Positions 22,590-35,220 of a stretch of 64,000 nt of DNA are shown here, in pieces (position 1 is the stretch's first letter; the number at the start of each line of letters is the position of its first letter). Below the pieces are notes generated by a model. That model was not told where the DNA came from. It saw nothing but the letters and a program-made list of their open reading frames with translations, and searched no databases. A program made the position numbers and the translations under genes. This stretch comes from Sympetrum striolatum (lineage: Eukaryota; Arthropoda; Insecta; Odonata; Libellulidae): positions 41,573,393-41,637,392 of the forward strand of contig OX388350.1 of assembly GCA_947579665.1 (NCBI GenBank). Reading direction: 5' to 3'.

Positions 22590-22800
22590 TTCAGCCCGGA
22601 CACCGGCTTGAATCTTTAATCTCCCTCTCTAGCAGCTACCAAAAACTTTGAGGAAAGAATGATTAATCTACTGAACATGAGGATTGAGGTAGTTTGTGTA
22701 ATATTTCCTCACTGAGCCAAGATGCCGAGAACAGAAAACGTCCACGTGAGTGCAGTACGAATATCATATGAAAACGTTTTCATAGCATTCCATGAAGACT
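22590..22800 (+). mobile_element. SINE-like dispersed repeat, family 2, copy c
   Basis: Aligned blocks with copy b: CAGCCCGGACACCGG, AGCAGCTACCAAAAACTTTG, GAGGATTGAGGTAGTTTG, CTGAGCCAAGATGCCGAGAA and CACGTGAGTGCAGTACGA. It is directly preceded by the repeat at 22521-22580. Confidence 0.5.
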
Positions 22801-25800
22801 GACCAAATCAATGCCTCCAAGCAGTAATCAGAAATCAGTTTTCTTCTTATAAAAGCCAAGATTATTAAGAATTCAAAGGATATAAATAAAGTAAACATTT
22901 TTATCTGCCCCTATACTAAAAGACAAATAGCAAATGTTCGATTCATTAAGGAATGGTTGCAGAAGCAATATTTCTACGATCTATTACTCTATTGAGATTC
23001 CTTAAATAAATCTTGAAAGAGATATTGTCCAGTATGATTTCTAAAACTAGTGTTATAGTATATATAAAGTATAGCTTACTTTTTAATAAAATATAAGAGT
23101 AATGCAAAATAATAAAAAGAAATACATACATCTTGTGCCCTCCATGAAAATTTAAATTTAATAATAAATGGATAAATTAATGTAACTGTCAAAGTTTATA
23201 GCTATATTTTGCAATGAAACATGTTACTTCCAACGGTATTAATACAAGCAATGTTCCAAGTCCCTCGCGGTACGAGAAAATAAATTGGGCATTCATAACC
23301 CAACGATCAAAATAAAAGAAACCCTGCCGAATGCAAAAAGCAGATTTTAAAAATGCGAACAAGTTTCCAGAGAGCAGAGTAAGCGGAAAACCTTTCAATA
23401 AATCAATGGCCCTTGTTTGGGAACCTAAAATAGGGTATCAATTCCGACCGACCACTTTTTTTATCTAGTTACCCTGGGTAAATATAAAATACGGGCTATG
23501 CGCAAAGCTTGTCATTTTCGCGGAACGAGTAGCCATTGTCTAAAATCGAAATGGAATGGATTAATTAATCGTCCAAACGGAAATATTTTCTCCGTGGTAA
23601 CCTTTCAGAGTTTAAATTATGTTATTTCCGATGCATTTTTTAATTGAAATATCTCGGAACACAGTTTAGGTAATTAATGATTTGTAGGTATCCTTCCGGC
23701 AATTTTGTTGCGGTCAACGTAACAATGCATGAGCAGCTCTTTTCTGCACAAAGCAAACAATTTTACAGCAACTCAGTGGATTATAATTCTAAAAATGAAT
23801 GTTACTTTCCCAGCTTTGATTGGTGGGAGGAAACCAAATTTTAAAACATTTTCTTTTCCGATTTGAAACATTTTCAAGCAAAATATATCATTAAAATTTT
23901 ATGTCAGAGATGAAATATTATGTTTTTAATATTTATAGCAATGGATATAACTATTTTACAGAATTTAAAAGAAATGTAGCCCGATAATATTTTACAGTCT
24001 AATCTGACTGGACTGACTAATTGACGAGATCGAGCAACAAAATAACAAAAATATTAAATTGCACAAATTTCACTTACTACAGTTGGTTGGGAAAGCCACT
24101 CTAGTGGTTCGTAAATACAACCTTTAGCACAAGGACATCTAGTTTTCTCCTTCAGTCTAATGTTTTCAATGCCTCGAAATAAATTCTATCACTCTGTTGA
24201 TTCAGTACACTAGTTGAAGATCATTATGTATCGCTTATCATTATTTATTTATTTCATATTATTATTTATTTTATATTATCATTTATTTATTTTATATCGT
24301 TTGTTTTACGTTGCTGTATTTTCATCCAATTTTTTTGTATAGCGTTCCTTCAAATTTTCTAACCTCAGATCTTTCATCTACCTTTTTATACTGGAAACGC
24401 CAGCTTCGAGACTTTTATTTTACGGCTAAGCCGATCCATGCCATAATATCCTCTATAACAAAGAGATTGCCACTTAGCTCATTTGCAAGTACTTTCGGTT
24501 CGACACATTTTCTCGTGTCTCAGAAGTTAAACATCCGCAGTTCTCTAATTTTAGGCGAGAAACAGGCAGCATTTCTCTCATTCATTTCCATCAAGGCTCA
24601 TGTATGGGCTTATAATCTTTAATGCCACTTATAATTTTCTTATCGAATAAACGCTACTTGTGGAAGTAAAGAATGAACATTGATAATTGAACCATAAAGA
24701 CTAGTTTCTTTCCCACCCGATACATTTTAATCTTAACGACCTTGAGAGCCCAAACGATCCTCTAAATCTCCCGAAATTGCGTTAAAATTGCATTCGTATC
24801 ACAGAGATATAAACAGACTCTCAAAGCTGTAGCAATCCTTAGACAAGGATTCCAGCGAGGGGGGGACAGCTACGAAGCAATATGGCCATGTTTTAAACGT
24901 CACAAAAGTGGAATAACTTTTTAATGCAGAGGACAAAGTTGAGTGGTGTAAGGCGGGGAAAAGGGTCTTGGAGCCGGGGGAAAGATATTCTGGGAATATT
25001 TATGCCCTTGGATCCTTCTCTCCATTAATAAGGTGATAACTTTCTCAATAACGCCTAGGAGATACCGTGAGGGAAAGGATAGTTGAGGAAAGAATAAATG
25101 GAGAGAAATCTTAGAAGAGGAGGAATTGGACGAGTTGATAACGCCGCTGTGGAGAAATTTTTTTCGTCTCACAATCAGTCACGTCAACTCCCCAAATAAT
25201 TAATCTCCGTTTCATTTATTACACAAAAATGTCACGGTTTCCTTTCGTTTTTCACATTATCAAGTGAGGAGAATCTTCATCATGGGGCAAAGGCAAGGCT
25301 TGGAGACGCTTCCCATAAATTTTTGAAAGAATAACAGCACTCACGATATTATAATTTTGACTTAAATACGAAAATATTGGATTATTAATACCAGAATTAT
25401 AAATATACCTAATGACTCACTAGAAAATCTCGGGAAGGAAGCAATGAAATGAATTACTAATAGATAATTAATTAATAACTATGAAAACAGTCTTATCAAC
25501 GAAGCACATTTTGCAGCGATTTATGACAATCACAAACATACTGGGGGAGTCACCCAATATTTTGGATTGTAAAAAAGCTAGAAAGACTATTATGATAAAA
25601 GAATTCCACTCTACTCAAAGGAACTTAATTATTTAACGCTCTCTTTATCATCCGGTATATTGAATTGAAATTTGATTGAAACTTCTTAAATCTCTGTTTT
25701 GTACCTATATTGGACCAAGTTTTGATTATAACCAAGAAAGGAAATCTAACTCGAAAAGATAAAATTTATACTACTGAGCGAGTTCCTGATATAAGTAAAT

Positions 25801-26339
25801 TAAATCGGGCTGTATTGGGTAAGAGGATGAAAATAAAACATTGCCAATCTAATTACAAGTGAAACTATGACAAAATTTAAGTTGTATTTTCATTTCCGAA
25901 TCTATATTAAATAGCATCGAAAGAGGCTTCTTATTCATGAATAAATACCACCATGGAGCCTCGAAGTCCTACAAGGAGCCCTGAAATATTTTGGATGGTA
26001 CACAATAAGCTTTAAACAAAATAAATGATAATGGTGGGGGCAAATATTGATAGTAATTATCAACTATAGTTTTGAAAAATTATTTTTAAATTATACTGCT
26101 AAATTAATATATCTAATAATTTTTAATTATTTATTATTATTATCAGGACTTGATTTAGCTATTCTAACCGGAAATCACAACAAGCCGTAAGAAAAGATGC
26201 AATAGTGAAAAACCCGCTAACACAAATCATGAGAGAAAAGTGATGATTCCTCATTTATATGAGTCGAGTATATGAATGCTGTAACTTCCGAGGCGATGGG
26301 GAAATTTTCTGGCATAAACTCGGCGAGAAAGCTAACAAA
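22801..26339. other. No gene seen; AT-rich
   Basis: Only the ATTT microsatellite at 24235. The 103-codon plus frame at 24311-24622 has no recognisable domain and lies just after that microsatellite. Confidence 0.4.
24235..24300 (+). repeat. Imperfect (ATTT)n/(ATT)n microsatellite
   Basis: A run of TTATTTATTTATTTCATATT-type sequence about 65 bp long, with interruptions (CAT, ATC). Confidence 0.65.
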
Positions 26340-26830
26340 GTCTACTATGGCAGTGAATCAAACAGCGCACGCAGATGGATAAACGGAGGATAGAAAATAG
26401 AAGGCGGAACAAATGAAGAAAATCTAGATGAAACAGTGAATGTAGAGAGTGGTTGAGTAAAATTCCCCGAGGGAAGTACGCAAAGGGAAAGAAGAAAGTC
26501 GAAGGAATTTGGGCGAACTCTTAGAGTGGAGCGATGATGAAACCCTTGGGAGTGAACTGCAAAAAAGGCTCTCAAACAAATGACGGAGACAAAGCGAGCA
26601 CGTGTGAGCAATATACGAGCAGCGGTACACAAATGTTAAAGGGATAGATGCGCCTAAGAAAAGAGGAATTGAATAAAACAGAGAGTTTGACAAAACAAGG
26701 AAGGGAGGAATGTACGAAAGGAAATGAAATGCTCGAGGGGCGGACCTGAAAACTTCAAAGCGAGGAGAGGCAATATTGGACTCTTACATCTGGATATTAA
26801 ACGAAGTCACGAGAGAAAGAATGCGAAGTA
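26340..26830. other. Purine-rich (plus strand) low-complexity block
   Basis: The plus strand is rich in G and A (AGGAAGGGAGGAATG, GAGGAGAGG). The minus strand is therefore pyrimidine-rich and gives two overlapping frames of 95 and 89 codons full of Ser, Phe and Leu (26345-26693). Not considered coding. Confidence 0.4.
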
Positions 26831-28089
26831 ACAGGAAACACAGGGATTTTGATGAGGCAAAAAGATATAAATGAAAAATTCGGATACAAGTTTCAATGAG
26901 CTAATTAACGTGCCTGCTAAATCCATCATTTATTCTATTCTGAGAGAGTCTATGCATACACACGATATCTGATAAGGGAAATAACAACCTGACTCTTATG
27001 CAACTCGCTGCACTAAAAAGAACCGTTGCGTTCGCAGATGCCTTACCAATTGAGCTCCGTAATTTTCTGTTGAGAGTAAGCGAAAGGGTTTCTCTAATTA
27101 ACATGCTCTTGGACGAAAGACGAAGGAAAGTTTACACTTAACATCAATATCATTAATGTTTAAAACTATTTTATTTTTATTACATCACATATATTTGGGC
27201 AATTTCTAACCTGTTCGTGATTAATAAATTATTATCATTATTTAATAGTTGATAAAATTTTAAGATGATAAATCCTTCTATCGCTGATAGGCTTCACCCA
27301 GAGTTTAAAATAATTGGTCATTTCAACTAAAACAGGAAATCTTTTAATTGGGAGGTCATTCGATGGCATAACAAACTATTAGACCACGTATGAAACATTC
27401 AGGCCACAATAAGGTGAAGTTTTGTTTATATTGTAATAGTTAATCATTGAAACTTTGCGAAAGAAAAGGATAAACTTTATAAACCAGATTATGTATTATA
27501 GAATCTAAATACTGGGAAACATATTATAAACCATATTAGGAAAGAAAATTGAACATGTATTATCGATATAAATTATCATTATTATTGACTCGTCTTAGAT
27601 AGCTAATAGTTGGCAGAGTGTCGGATTATATTTCCACAGTAATTTAGGACAGCAATGGTAATTGCATTTGAGGATGAAAAAGAAAATGAAAAATTAAAAT
27701 TAACAATTGGAGGTATTTCGAAACCGTACACAGTAGTAGCCAGATAAAATTTCGCGCTGATCACAACCTTTTCCTGTAAAAGTATTACAGAGTATAAAAT
27801 AATATATGCATAAAGGAATATGTTTATAAGATTGCAAGAATACCATCGTATATTTTGCATATAACTACTTGCATTGTTTCAATGGGCGCATTAAATGACT
27901 GGAAAGGTCGAAGGTTCCTCAACTCTTATAAAGAAAATGTGACGGATGGAGCTAAAAGAGATATGCCATGACTTTTCAACCTTGTAGCAAGAGATTACAG
28001 AGATAAACGCGTAAAATATAAGGGCACTATTGTAAAGCTCATAGATGAAATAGCAGTACTGCCATCGACGTAAGAGTCCCTAACGTAAC
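26831..28089. other. No gene seen; AT-rich with one tRNA-like fragment
   Basis: Nothing beyond the A-box fragment at 27035. The 85-codon minus frame at 27603-27860 has no known domain. Confidence 0.4.
27035..27062 (-). mobile_element. tRNA-like A-box fragment
   Basis: The minus strand reads CGGAGCTCAATTGGTAAGGC, very like a tRNA D arm with A box (TAGCTCAATTGGT). No B box follows at the expected distance. Probably a truncated tRNA-derived repeat. Confidence 0.35.
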
Positions 28090-28510
28090 TAAATAAAAAA
28101 GGAATCAGGAAACGGGATGGAACATACTGAAAAAACGAGGAAACAATTTTCCGGGACAAAACGCACTCCTGGCTTTTATGCTCTTCATTTACATTCCGGC
28201 GTATATCGAGAGAGCGGCAATGGGAGATTATGGCTCCGTAAAAAAAGCCAAAGAGGATACGAGCGAAAGAAAGATATAGAAGAACGAAGAAAGAAAGCAG
28301 GGCGATAAAACTGAAGATGGAAACGAGTGGTGCAAATTGGAAAAGGCGAGGATGCAGAAAGAGTAAAAAAATGGATGAGAAGAATCTATTATTAAAAGGG
28401 GATAAAGGATAAGGGAATTGAGGCGCGGATAAGGGCTTTGTGAATATAAAGGGACCGTTGGAGGAAAAGGAACGAAGATACCTAGAAAGAGAAAGGAGAG
28501 AATAAAGTAA
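28090..28510. other. Purine-rich (plus strand) low-complexity block
   Basis: About 420 bp with G/A runs such as GAAAGAAAGATATAGAAGAA, ending at the start of family 3 copy a. On the minus strand it includes CTCTCCTTTCTCTTTCTAG followed by GTATC, which resembles a 3' splice site but arises from the composition. Confidence 0.4.
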
Positions 28511-28514
28511 GGTC

Positions 28515-28745
28515 TATAAGGTCTTTAATACGGCGAGATTGAGACTAAAAGTATCTTCTTCCATCTAGCCTTTCGTCAATAATATTATAAACGCAAGTCG
28601 AGTGTAGGTGAATAGAGATAGAGAGGCAAAATATAGGAATTGATGTAAAAAAAACCAAAGGCGATATTTTAGGAAAACAGATCTACTACGGGAAAACACC
28701 CACAAAAAAGAGGGTGTGAAAAACCTGCGCAAACCAACTGATAGT
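28515..28745 (+). repeat. Dispersed repeat, family 3, copy a
   Basis: About 230 bp related to 59350-59580 in the same orientation. It starts TATAAGGTCTTTAATA and ends near AACCTGCGCAAACC. Shared blocks include AGATTGAGA, TTCCATCTAGCCTTTCGTCA and a closing hairpin, ACACCCACAAAAAAGAGGGTGT in two halves, ACACCC and GGGTGT. No coding frame or terminal inverted repeat is seen. Type unknown. Confidence 0.5.
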
Positions 28746-30019
28746 ACAAGCTAAAAGATGTAAAAGAAATCTGTGTATAACATGGGCATTACAAATACAG
28801 TACTAAAGCGAAATTACAAAAAAGAATAAAGAAATAAAATCTAAAACAGGAAATTTTCAAAAGTAAACAACGAGAAAATAATAAATATCACAAAAAACAT
28901 TCAAACGAAAATAAAAAAATATAATAATGAAATAAAAAACAGGAAACATTGCAATAATACACAAGTAAATAAAGTAGCAAGCGAAAGAAAAGGAAAAACG
29001 ACGCAAATTTCAAAGAAGAAAATTACCTAAACATTGAGATACATCTGGAATCGGGTCCATCTTCTCCGCAGTTGGGGATTCGGCTCGCACAAAGATACCG
29101 AAGAGGGAGAAAGATCGACGTCGCTTTAGCGATTTATTTTCCCATGGAAATGATAACTCATTTCCGTTAAGTACGTACTTGGTCGGGAAATGGGAAGGTA
29201 ATTCAGGAAGCGAAGACATTTCCGTAACGTGAATTTCTGCGCATGTAGGTTCAGGAGAGGGCAAATTAGATGAATAAAACACCAGAACTATCCTTTTAAA
29301 GGGCTACTAAAAAAACAAGAAGTCGTTTGTTTGCTAAAGGAGGCCACAGAAACAAATAATGCTGGAGAGAAATCATTCCTAACCTTCAATGAACGACAGG
29401 TATGACGATATCGGATAATGTAATCTGGAAATGGATATCCAGAGTTTGAATAGAAAATAAAGAATTTAAGAATCAACATGGAAAGCAAGCTACGAATCCA
29501 TGAAAAAGGAATTATTTATTTCAAAAATTGATCAAATTTGGATGAAATAGTTTAATATTAAGATTTACGAGTTTTTGTTTTTAACTATATATTAACAGGT
29601 ATTAAATATGCATAAATAAGGAACTGAGAAAGAAAATATAATGATAATACACAATCCTGCCAAAGAATTCATTCTCTTCTAATGATTAAAAAGTGAGCCA
29701 ACGAAGAGAGATCCGAGTATTTTAACATTTTCAAAAAGTATTTAAATACAAATAACTCTTTGATGGATACTGCTGTTTCCTAAACTTTTAGAAGACCACA
29801 GGAAGAATATAATAAATATCTTAAAAGTGATATGTTTATGAATTCGACTTTATGAATTCGGAGAAAAATCAAGGCATAAATAATAAATTTCACGCTGCTT
29901 ATTTAACAAGAAATAGAATCTCAAAAACTCAGAAATACTCTTAACAATCAACTCAAGAAAATTAATGTAAATAAAAATTAAGATGTAACCCTCTCGCATT
30001 AAAGCAGTGAAAGACTGAA

Positions 30020-30063
30020 ACAGGAATTCAAGCCGTCTTCCGGCGCATGGCAGGGGGACTAGG
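30020..30063 (-). mobile_element. Short 3' end of the same retrotransposon family
   Basis: The plus strand has TCAAGCCGTCTTCCGGCGCA then TGGCAGGGGGACTAGGGGG, matching the terminal hairpin of the family. No tail or coding remnant is clear. Confidence 0.45.
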
Positions 30064-30389
30064 GGGAGATAGGGTAAAAAATTACATCAACTACTTTCCA
30101 CTTTAATAAAAAATTGATTGAAAATTCAACTTTTATAAATCCTAAATTTACATAAAATTGCAAAACATGGCAAAATTTCCCAATAAAAATATATTCTTAA
30201 TATTTTGGCAAGTTGTAAAAATTCATAGCAACAAATTATATACATAGTACAAAGGAAAAATATCGCCCGCTACCACGCGGGAAACTTAAAACTTTAATTC
30301 GGTCGTAAACTTTAGCGGAAACATCTATGGCTAATGCAAATTCCAGCTTCTACGGAAAAGCGAAATCCCTTTAAATAAAACGGCGCCTT

Positions 30390-30760
30390 TTTCCTATTTG
30401 AACCCCAAACGTGGGCGAAAATTCTCTCGCGACCATAAGCAGGCAAGGTGGCCGCAACTCACGGCGTGGACCATTTCGATGGAACGTCCTGAAGCGAGGC
30501 ATCAGCGTAAATAACAATCATCATCGTTATTCGATCGTTTAAAAGACAAGGAAAACGGAGGAATGGAAGGCAGTTTGTTTCGGGGATCGCTGCTCGCGCG
30601 ACCTCTTCGGAGGGAGCGGACAGTATGCGAACTATAAAAGCATATCAGGAGAGATTGGAATGGATGGAGGAAGAGGGTGTAAGGGAAAATTGGATGGGGA
30701 TTGCGAGTCGTAAAAGAAAATAAGCCTAAGGAGGATAAACAGGAGGGAGAGAGAGAGGAG
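30390..30760. other. GC-richer block grading into purine-rich sequence
   Basis: Contains CGTGGACCATTTCGATGGAA and GCTGCTCGCGCGACC, then G/A-rich sequence from 30640 to 30760. A 97-codon minus frame (30632-30925) includes a Leu-rich run from the purine-rich part and is probably spurious. Confidence 0.3.
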
Positions 30761-33038
30761 GATTGGTAAGGCCTTCGGGGCTATTTTAATGCCCACGATG
30801 GAGAAAGATAGCCGAACCATTTGAATAAACTCAATGGCGTTTGCTATCCGGACCAATAAATAATCATGTTTTATCTCGTAGATGTACTGCGAGAAGAATT
30901 CACATGGTACACAAATATGTATCATCCCATCTTCACAATTTAGAGTTGCAGTCGGTGGTCCTAACGTAAGTTGGTCGAGTCAAGTATTACATCTAACTAA
31001 ACAGTCCTTTTTCTAGAAAAAAAATGTTCATGACGAAGAAATATATAAAAAAACTATGCTAATTAAAGTTCTGGGATTAATTCAGTCTTGAGATTCCTTT
31101 AACTTTAATTCGGATTTGACAAAAGACTTGCCAATTTTTAGAAAATTTGATAAGAAATTTCAGTCTTCAGTAAAAAATTTAATTGATATATTATTTATAA
31201 CAACATTATTGAAAGTTTCAATTTTTAACGTCAATACTTTCAAAAAATAATTTATATCTAGATAATAATTATTTTTAAATCCTTGAATGTTTGAAAAAAG
31301 TATTCTGATGAAACATATCTTAACCTGAAACTAATGACTAAAGAAATGACTTTCAAAAGAATTAAACTTACAGATATTTATTATAAATTTATAAAATCAA
31401 TTATAACAATTGTGAGAGCAACAATGGAGAATTTTATGGGCTACAGCTGTGTTATGCGATATTATGTTGCCCTGTTTGTATTCATGGGTGACAAGGTGTG
31501 ATTTAGTCTACTTCATGGCTTATTTTCCTAATGACCAAGAAAGAGTTCAAGGGTTCCATAAATGTTTTAGAATCGCGAAATGTGGCTGAATTTCAGTTTG
31601 CTCACTAATTTGGAATTACTTTCAACCTTGTACCCATGATAAGTTATTTTTTTTAAGTAAAGAATATTCAAATCAAGATCTCTACATTAATCCATAAGAA
31701 TAAAATAGCAAATGCAAGGAGAGATAATTTTTCTAAATTATTAAAAAGTTTAATTTGTGCACTTGATAAAGAACTCATACCCTTACCGAAATTCTATTTA
31801 ATGTTATTCTATCTTGTGATACTATTATTGAACACATTATTCTGGTATCTGAAATCAGTGACAGATTTTCTTCTTGGAATTCGGTATTAGATTATCGTGG
31901 GAAACGATTTCCCAGGATTCGTTTGAGAAACTAACCCCATCATCGAGAGAGAAACTGAACCCTTTGACAAAATGGAAACGAAACCTTTCAATTAAATCTG
32001 TTTGATTAAACTGGAAAGGACAATCGGAAAAGAAATGCACAAACGAGAAAATGCGATTTGATTTTAGAATCTGAAAACGTTTACAATCAAGGAAAGGATG
32101 AGAAAATAGTAGAAAGGTTGAAGAAGGATAACGAAGGAAAAAGAATTCAACGATATGAGAGGATGGATTGGAGAGGAATCGGAAAGGACTATTTGAGACC
32201 GAAAGTGATAGGGTGAAACGAAATTACACATTGGGAGAAGAAATTGAAATTAAGAATTTCAAAGGAGCAAAAAGGTACTCAGAAATAAAGCTTAATTCGG
32301 AAATTAATTCCTCGATAAATTGGAAAAAATTGCGTTTTACTCAAATTCTATTTGAAGTAAGTATTTATACCTGCCCTTGACTTAGTATTCGAGGCAAATC
32401 ATTCAAGAGGTAATTAACCTGGAACTTTGGAAATAAATTTACCGATGATGTAATAAAAATCCAGAGTAACCTAGAGTTAATCGTTCAGAGCAGGAGTATT
32501 CAATCCACAATTAACGGGACGCGAGCGAGTCTTTTTCCCATTTAGTGAGGTTAAGAATTTAATATCTTCCTGAAAATGCACTTATTTATCTATCTTAAAC
32601 AAAATTAGTGAGCTGCCAATTGAAACACCCAATTTTTCTGAGGGATATTTTTTACAGATTATTATTTGAATAAAGTCAAGTACATTATGTTCGGAGCGTA
32701 AAGTCTTTATAATTGACTTATAGATATATTTGATATTTAGTAAACACCCCAATTCAGAGATTAATTATGAAAGGAAACTAACAATGGATAAGATTAAAAA
32801 CACTTTTGCCGCGTATCTACAAAGTTTGAAGATGGTTGAGTAAAATTTATAGCATTATAAAAATCTTCGTGAAAAAAATCAGCAATTCCTTTCACAGTAT
32901 TTAAAAGTGAATTTGAAAGGCCCAAAGCATTGTTTTCCTTTTACACATAATTTATATAATGTGTAATGGAAACATGGTCTCATTCTTCAAGCATTTTCAT
33001 TACTTGATAGCAAACGTATTTTTATTTAGTAAATTTTT

Positions 33039-33188
33039 TGGAACACATATTCTCCTAAAGGAATTGTTCATTAATAAAATACTTTTGTATTTAAAAACGA
33101 CTTAAAATAAATATAATTTAAAATTAAATTCAATTAAAAATTTTTGGAATAAATTTTCTCCTAAGAGAATTTTTGATTAATAAACAGC
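33039..33188 (+). repeat. Short direct repeat pair, 43 bp and 48 bp
   Basis: TTTTTTGGAACACATATTCT with CCTAAAGGAATTGTTCATTA at 33039-33081 matches TTTTTGGAATAAATTTTCTC with CTAAGAGAATTTTTGATTAA at 33141-33188. An AT-only spacer lies between. Probably an old local duplication. Confidence 0.5.
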
Positions 33189-33939
33189 CTTTATAAACTC
33201 TCACTGTTTACTTGTAGGTTCTACAGAACTTCCATAAAGTAACGCCCCTCTCCGATATTTCAAGTCTCTCCTATTCCCCCCTTCAAGGAATAGAGAAGGG
33301 ATCATGAGAGACGAAAATGGGCGTATGGGACAGATTTTCCATTTCCCTTCCAAAGTTATAGCATCATGTCGCATGAATCATTTAAGCTGAAAGGTAATTT
33401 AATGAAAATCCTATCCCGGAGTTCACCAAATTTTCTCTAGGAACCTCCCAATGAGGTTACTTCCAGGGACATTTCCACTGAAAACCAGCTAACGAGATGC
33501 CCTTGGTCCCCCACAACAAGAAAGGAACCAAGACGAATCGGCAAAATCAACTTTCTTGAATGCGCGCAACTTGGTCGCTTCCCCGGGATCGAATTATTTT
33601 CCTATCCAACTTTCTCCATCCATTAAACGAGAATGAAAACTTCCGAGATTAAACCCGCCTAAATCACGTTCGTATGGTAAATCCTGTTTTTAACTCACTC
33701 TTGGAAACGCATATTGAAACGTTTCTAGGAAAGTATAAAGAGGATAAATAGAGGAAAATGAGTGTAACGGGTGCTTCCAAAGCAGTAAACTCAATCGATA
33801 TAGGAATGACATGGTGGTTATGAAGACCGAGAAGGTCTACCAGAAGCCCTGAAAAAACTTTTAAAATATATTAGGAATCTATGTCGATGTTATTTAGCAT
33901 TGAATATTTTTAGATAATAAAAAGTAATGCTGTATATTT

Positions 33940-34230
33940 TGACAGGGTGATAATTGTATCGTCTTCCTTTGAAATTAGTGTAATAGTGTTAGGGTAGTGG
34001 TAATGTATAAATCGATAGTAACTGACAATTAGCATAATTATAATGTGTTGATTGGTAATGACAATAGATGAACATAGTTGTGATTGGGTGGTAACAGTAT
34101 TGTATTAGTGCCGTTGTTTGTGGATGTGCCTACTGTAGTAGTAATTGACGCTGTATTGTTGCAGTTAGAGCAGAAGGTATGTGTAACTATATTGTGTCTT
34201 AATGTATTTGTATCAATTGAATTCATTTTG
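33940..34230 (+). repeat. T/G-skewed cryptic simple sequence
   Basis: About 290 bp in which the plus strand is strongly T and G rich with many GTA, GTT and TTG triplets but no exact tandem unit. Both strands have open frames of 60-70 codons: the minus one is rich in Asn and Thr, the plus one in Val, Leu and Ile. I attribute both to the biased composition. Confidence 0.45.
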
Positions 34231-35149
34231 TTGGTTCAAGATTTGGGCACTGCTTTCGAACTAAGTATTCCATATATTCCTAGCGCGTAAGAATTAAACT
34301 TTCTATGTCAGTGCATTTCATTAAGAGTTTATTATTATATTATTATTCACACCTCTTCTATATTATTGCGACCCTTTACTACATCTTACTCCTCTTTTTT
34401 AAAGTCCCTTATCAATGTAACCTAAGCTTTCTGTTTTCTGGTCGGTCCCTATCTAACTCTTTTAAACCTCAGGGGGAAAATAAACTATCGCATGACTAAT
34501 GAACGGAAATGGGCAATTTCCTGCCCAGCGGCTTATCAAATTTTCTACAAACAAGACTAGCTTTATCCTGAGTGTGGAAATAAAAAATATGGCCGAAAGT
34601 TCATAGATTCGATAGTTTACTTTGAGAATACAATATCCAGCTAAAAAAAGTAAGGAAAATTATCAAAGTCTAACTAAGTAAAGGTGAACAAATTAGTATT
34701 CCAAATAAAAATACTCACAGGATACCTACGAATCATTTGTATAAACAGAAACGGCGTTATTTACCCAATTTCTTTTTCAGCTTTGTAGCTCAAAATAAAG
34801 AAAGAAGTACTGTTTCCACAAACCCGGTACCAAGATAAGGAGAAAGGACAATTACACATAAATAGTAGGACATACTCTTGCAATTATTCTCTTGGTACTT
34901 CTAAATATGTAATTTTGCGAAAATTTTAATTAGTCCGGGACTTTCCATTGCTTCCAGAATTGGTGACAACGCAGAAGGTATGGAACTCTAACAATGAATG
35001 CTTTGGAGAGTTTTTAAAATTCTATTAATTTTAGGTTTTTTGTCAATACAAACGCTAAAATCCTTTCTCGACTTTGGTAAACAAGCGACGAGAGACGCTT
35101 CGTTTACATGCATTGAATTTAGAGAAAGAAATGAAAGAGAATATATGTC

Positions 35150-35220
35150 ATAACCGGGACTCAAACCAGGATCTTCCACTTGCCGGGCGGTTAGCCAATT
35201 AAGCTTCCACGACAGCTCTG
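35150..35220 (-). mobile_element. tRNA-derived SINE fragment
   Basis: The minus strand gives GGAAGCTTAATTGGCTAACC (A-box-like), then GATCCTGGTTTGAGTCCCGG with B box GGTTTGAGTCC. The length from the start of the A region to the end of the T arm is about 70 nt, close to a tRNA. The T stem has one mismatch. The sequence after the T arm (35100-35149) is C/T-rich on the minus strand. Confidence 0.5.

Larger units (their letters stand above)
28746..33038. other. No gene seen; AT-rich with a 90-codon minus frame at 29010-29282
   Basis: The 90-codon frame sits in more balanced composition than its surroundings and has a basic KSLKRRRSFSLFG stretch, but no splice pair or family match. Otherwise A-rich sequence (28750-29000), the retrotransposon end at 30020 and the block at 30390. 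Confidence 0.35.

Noticed and set aside
28470..28500. Minus-strand CTCTCCTTTCTCTTTCTAG as a 3' splice site
   Set aside because: It arises from a 420-bp purine-rich block whose complement is pyrimidine-rich throughout, and it is followed by GTATC, not a donor.
25960..33870. Similar words near 25960 and 33810 (GAGCCCTGAAA / GAAGCCCTGAAA) as a repeat family
   Set aside because: Similarity spans only about 30 bases with gaps and fades on both sides, so it is not separable from chance by eye.
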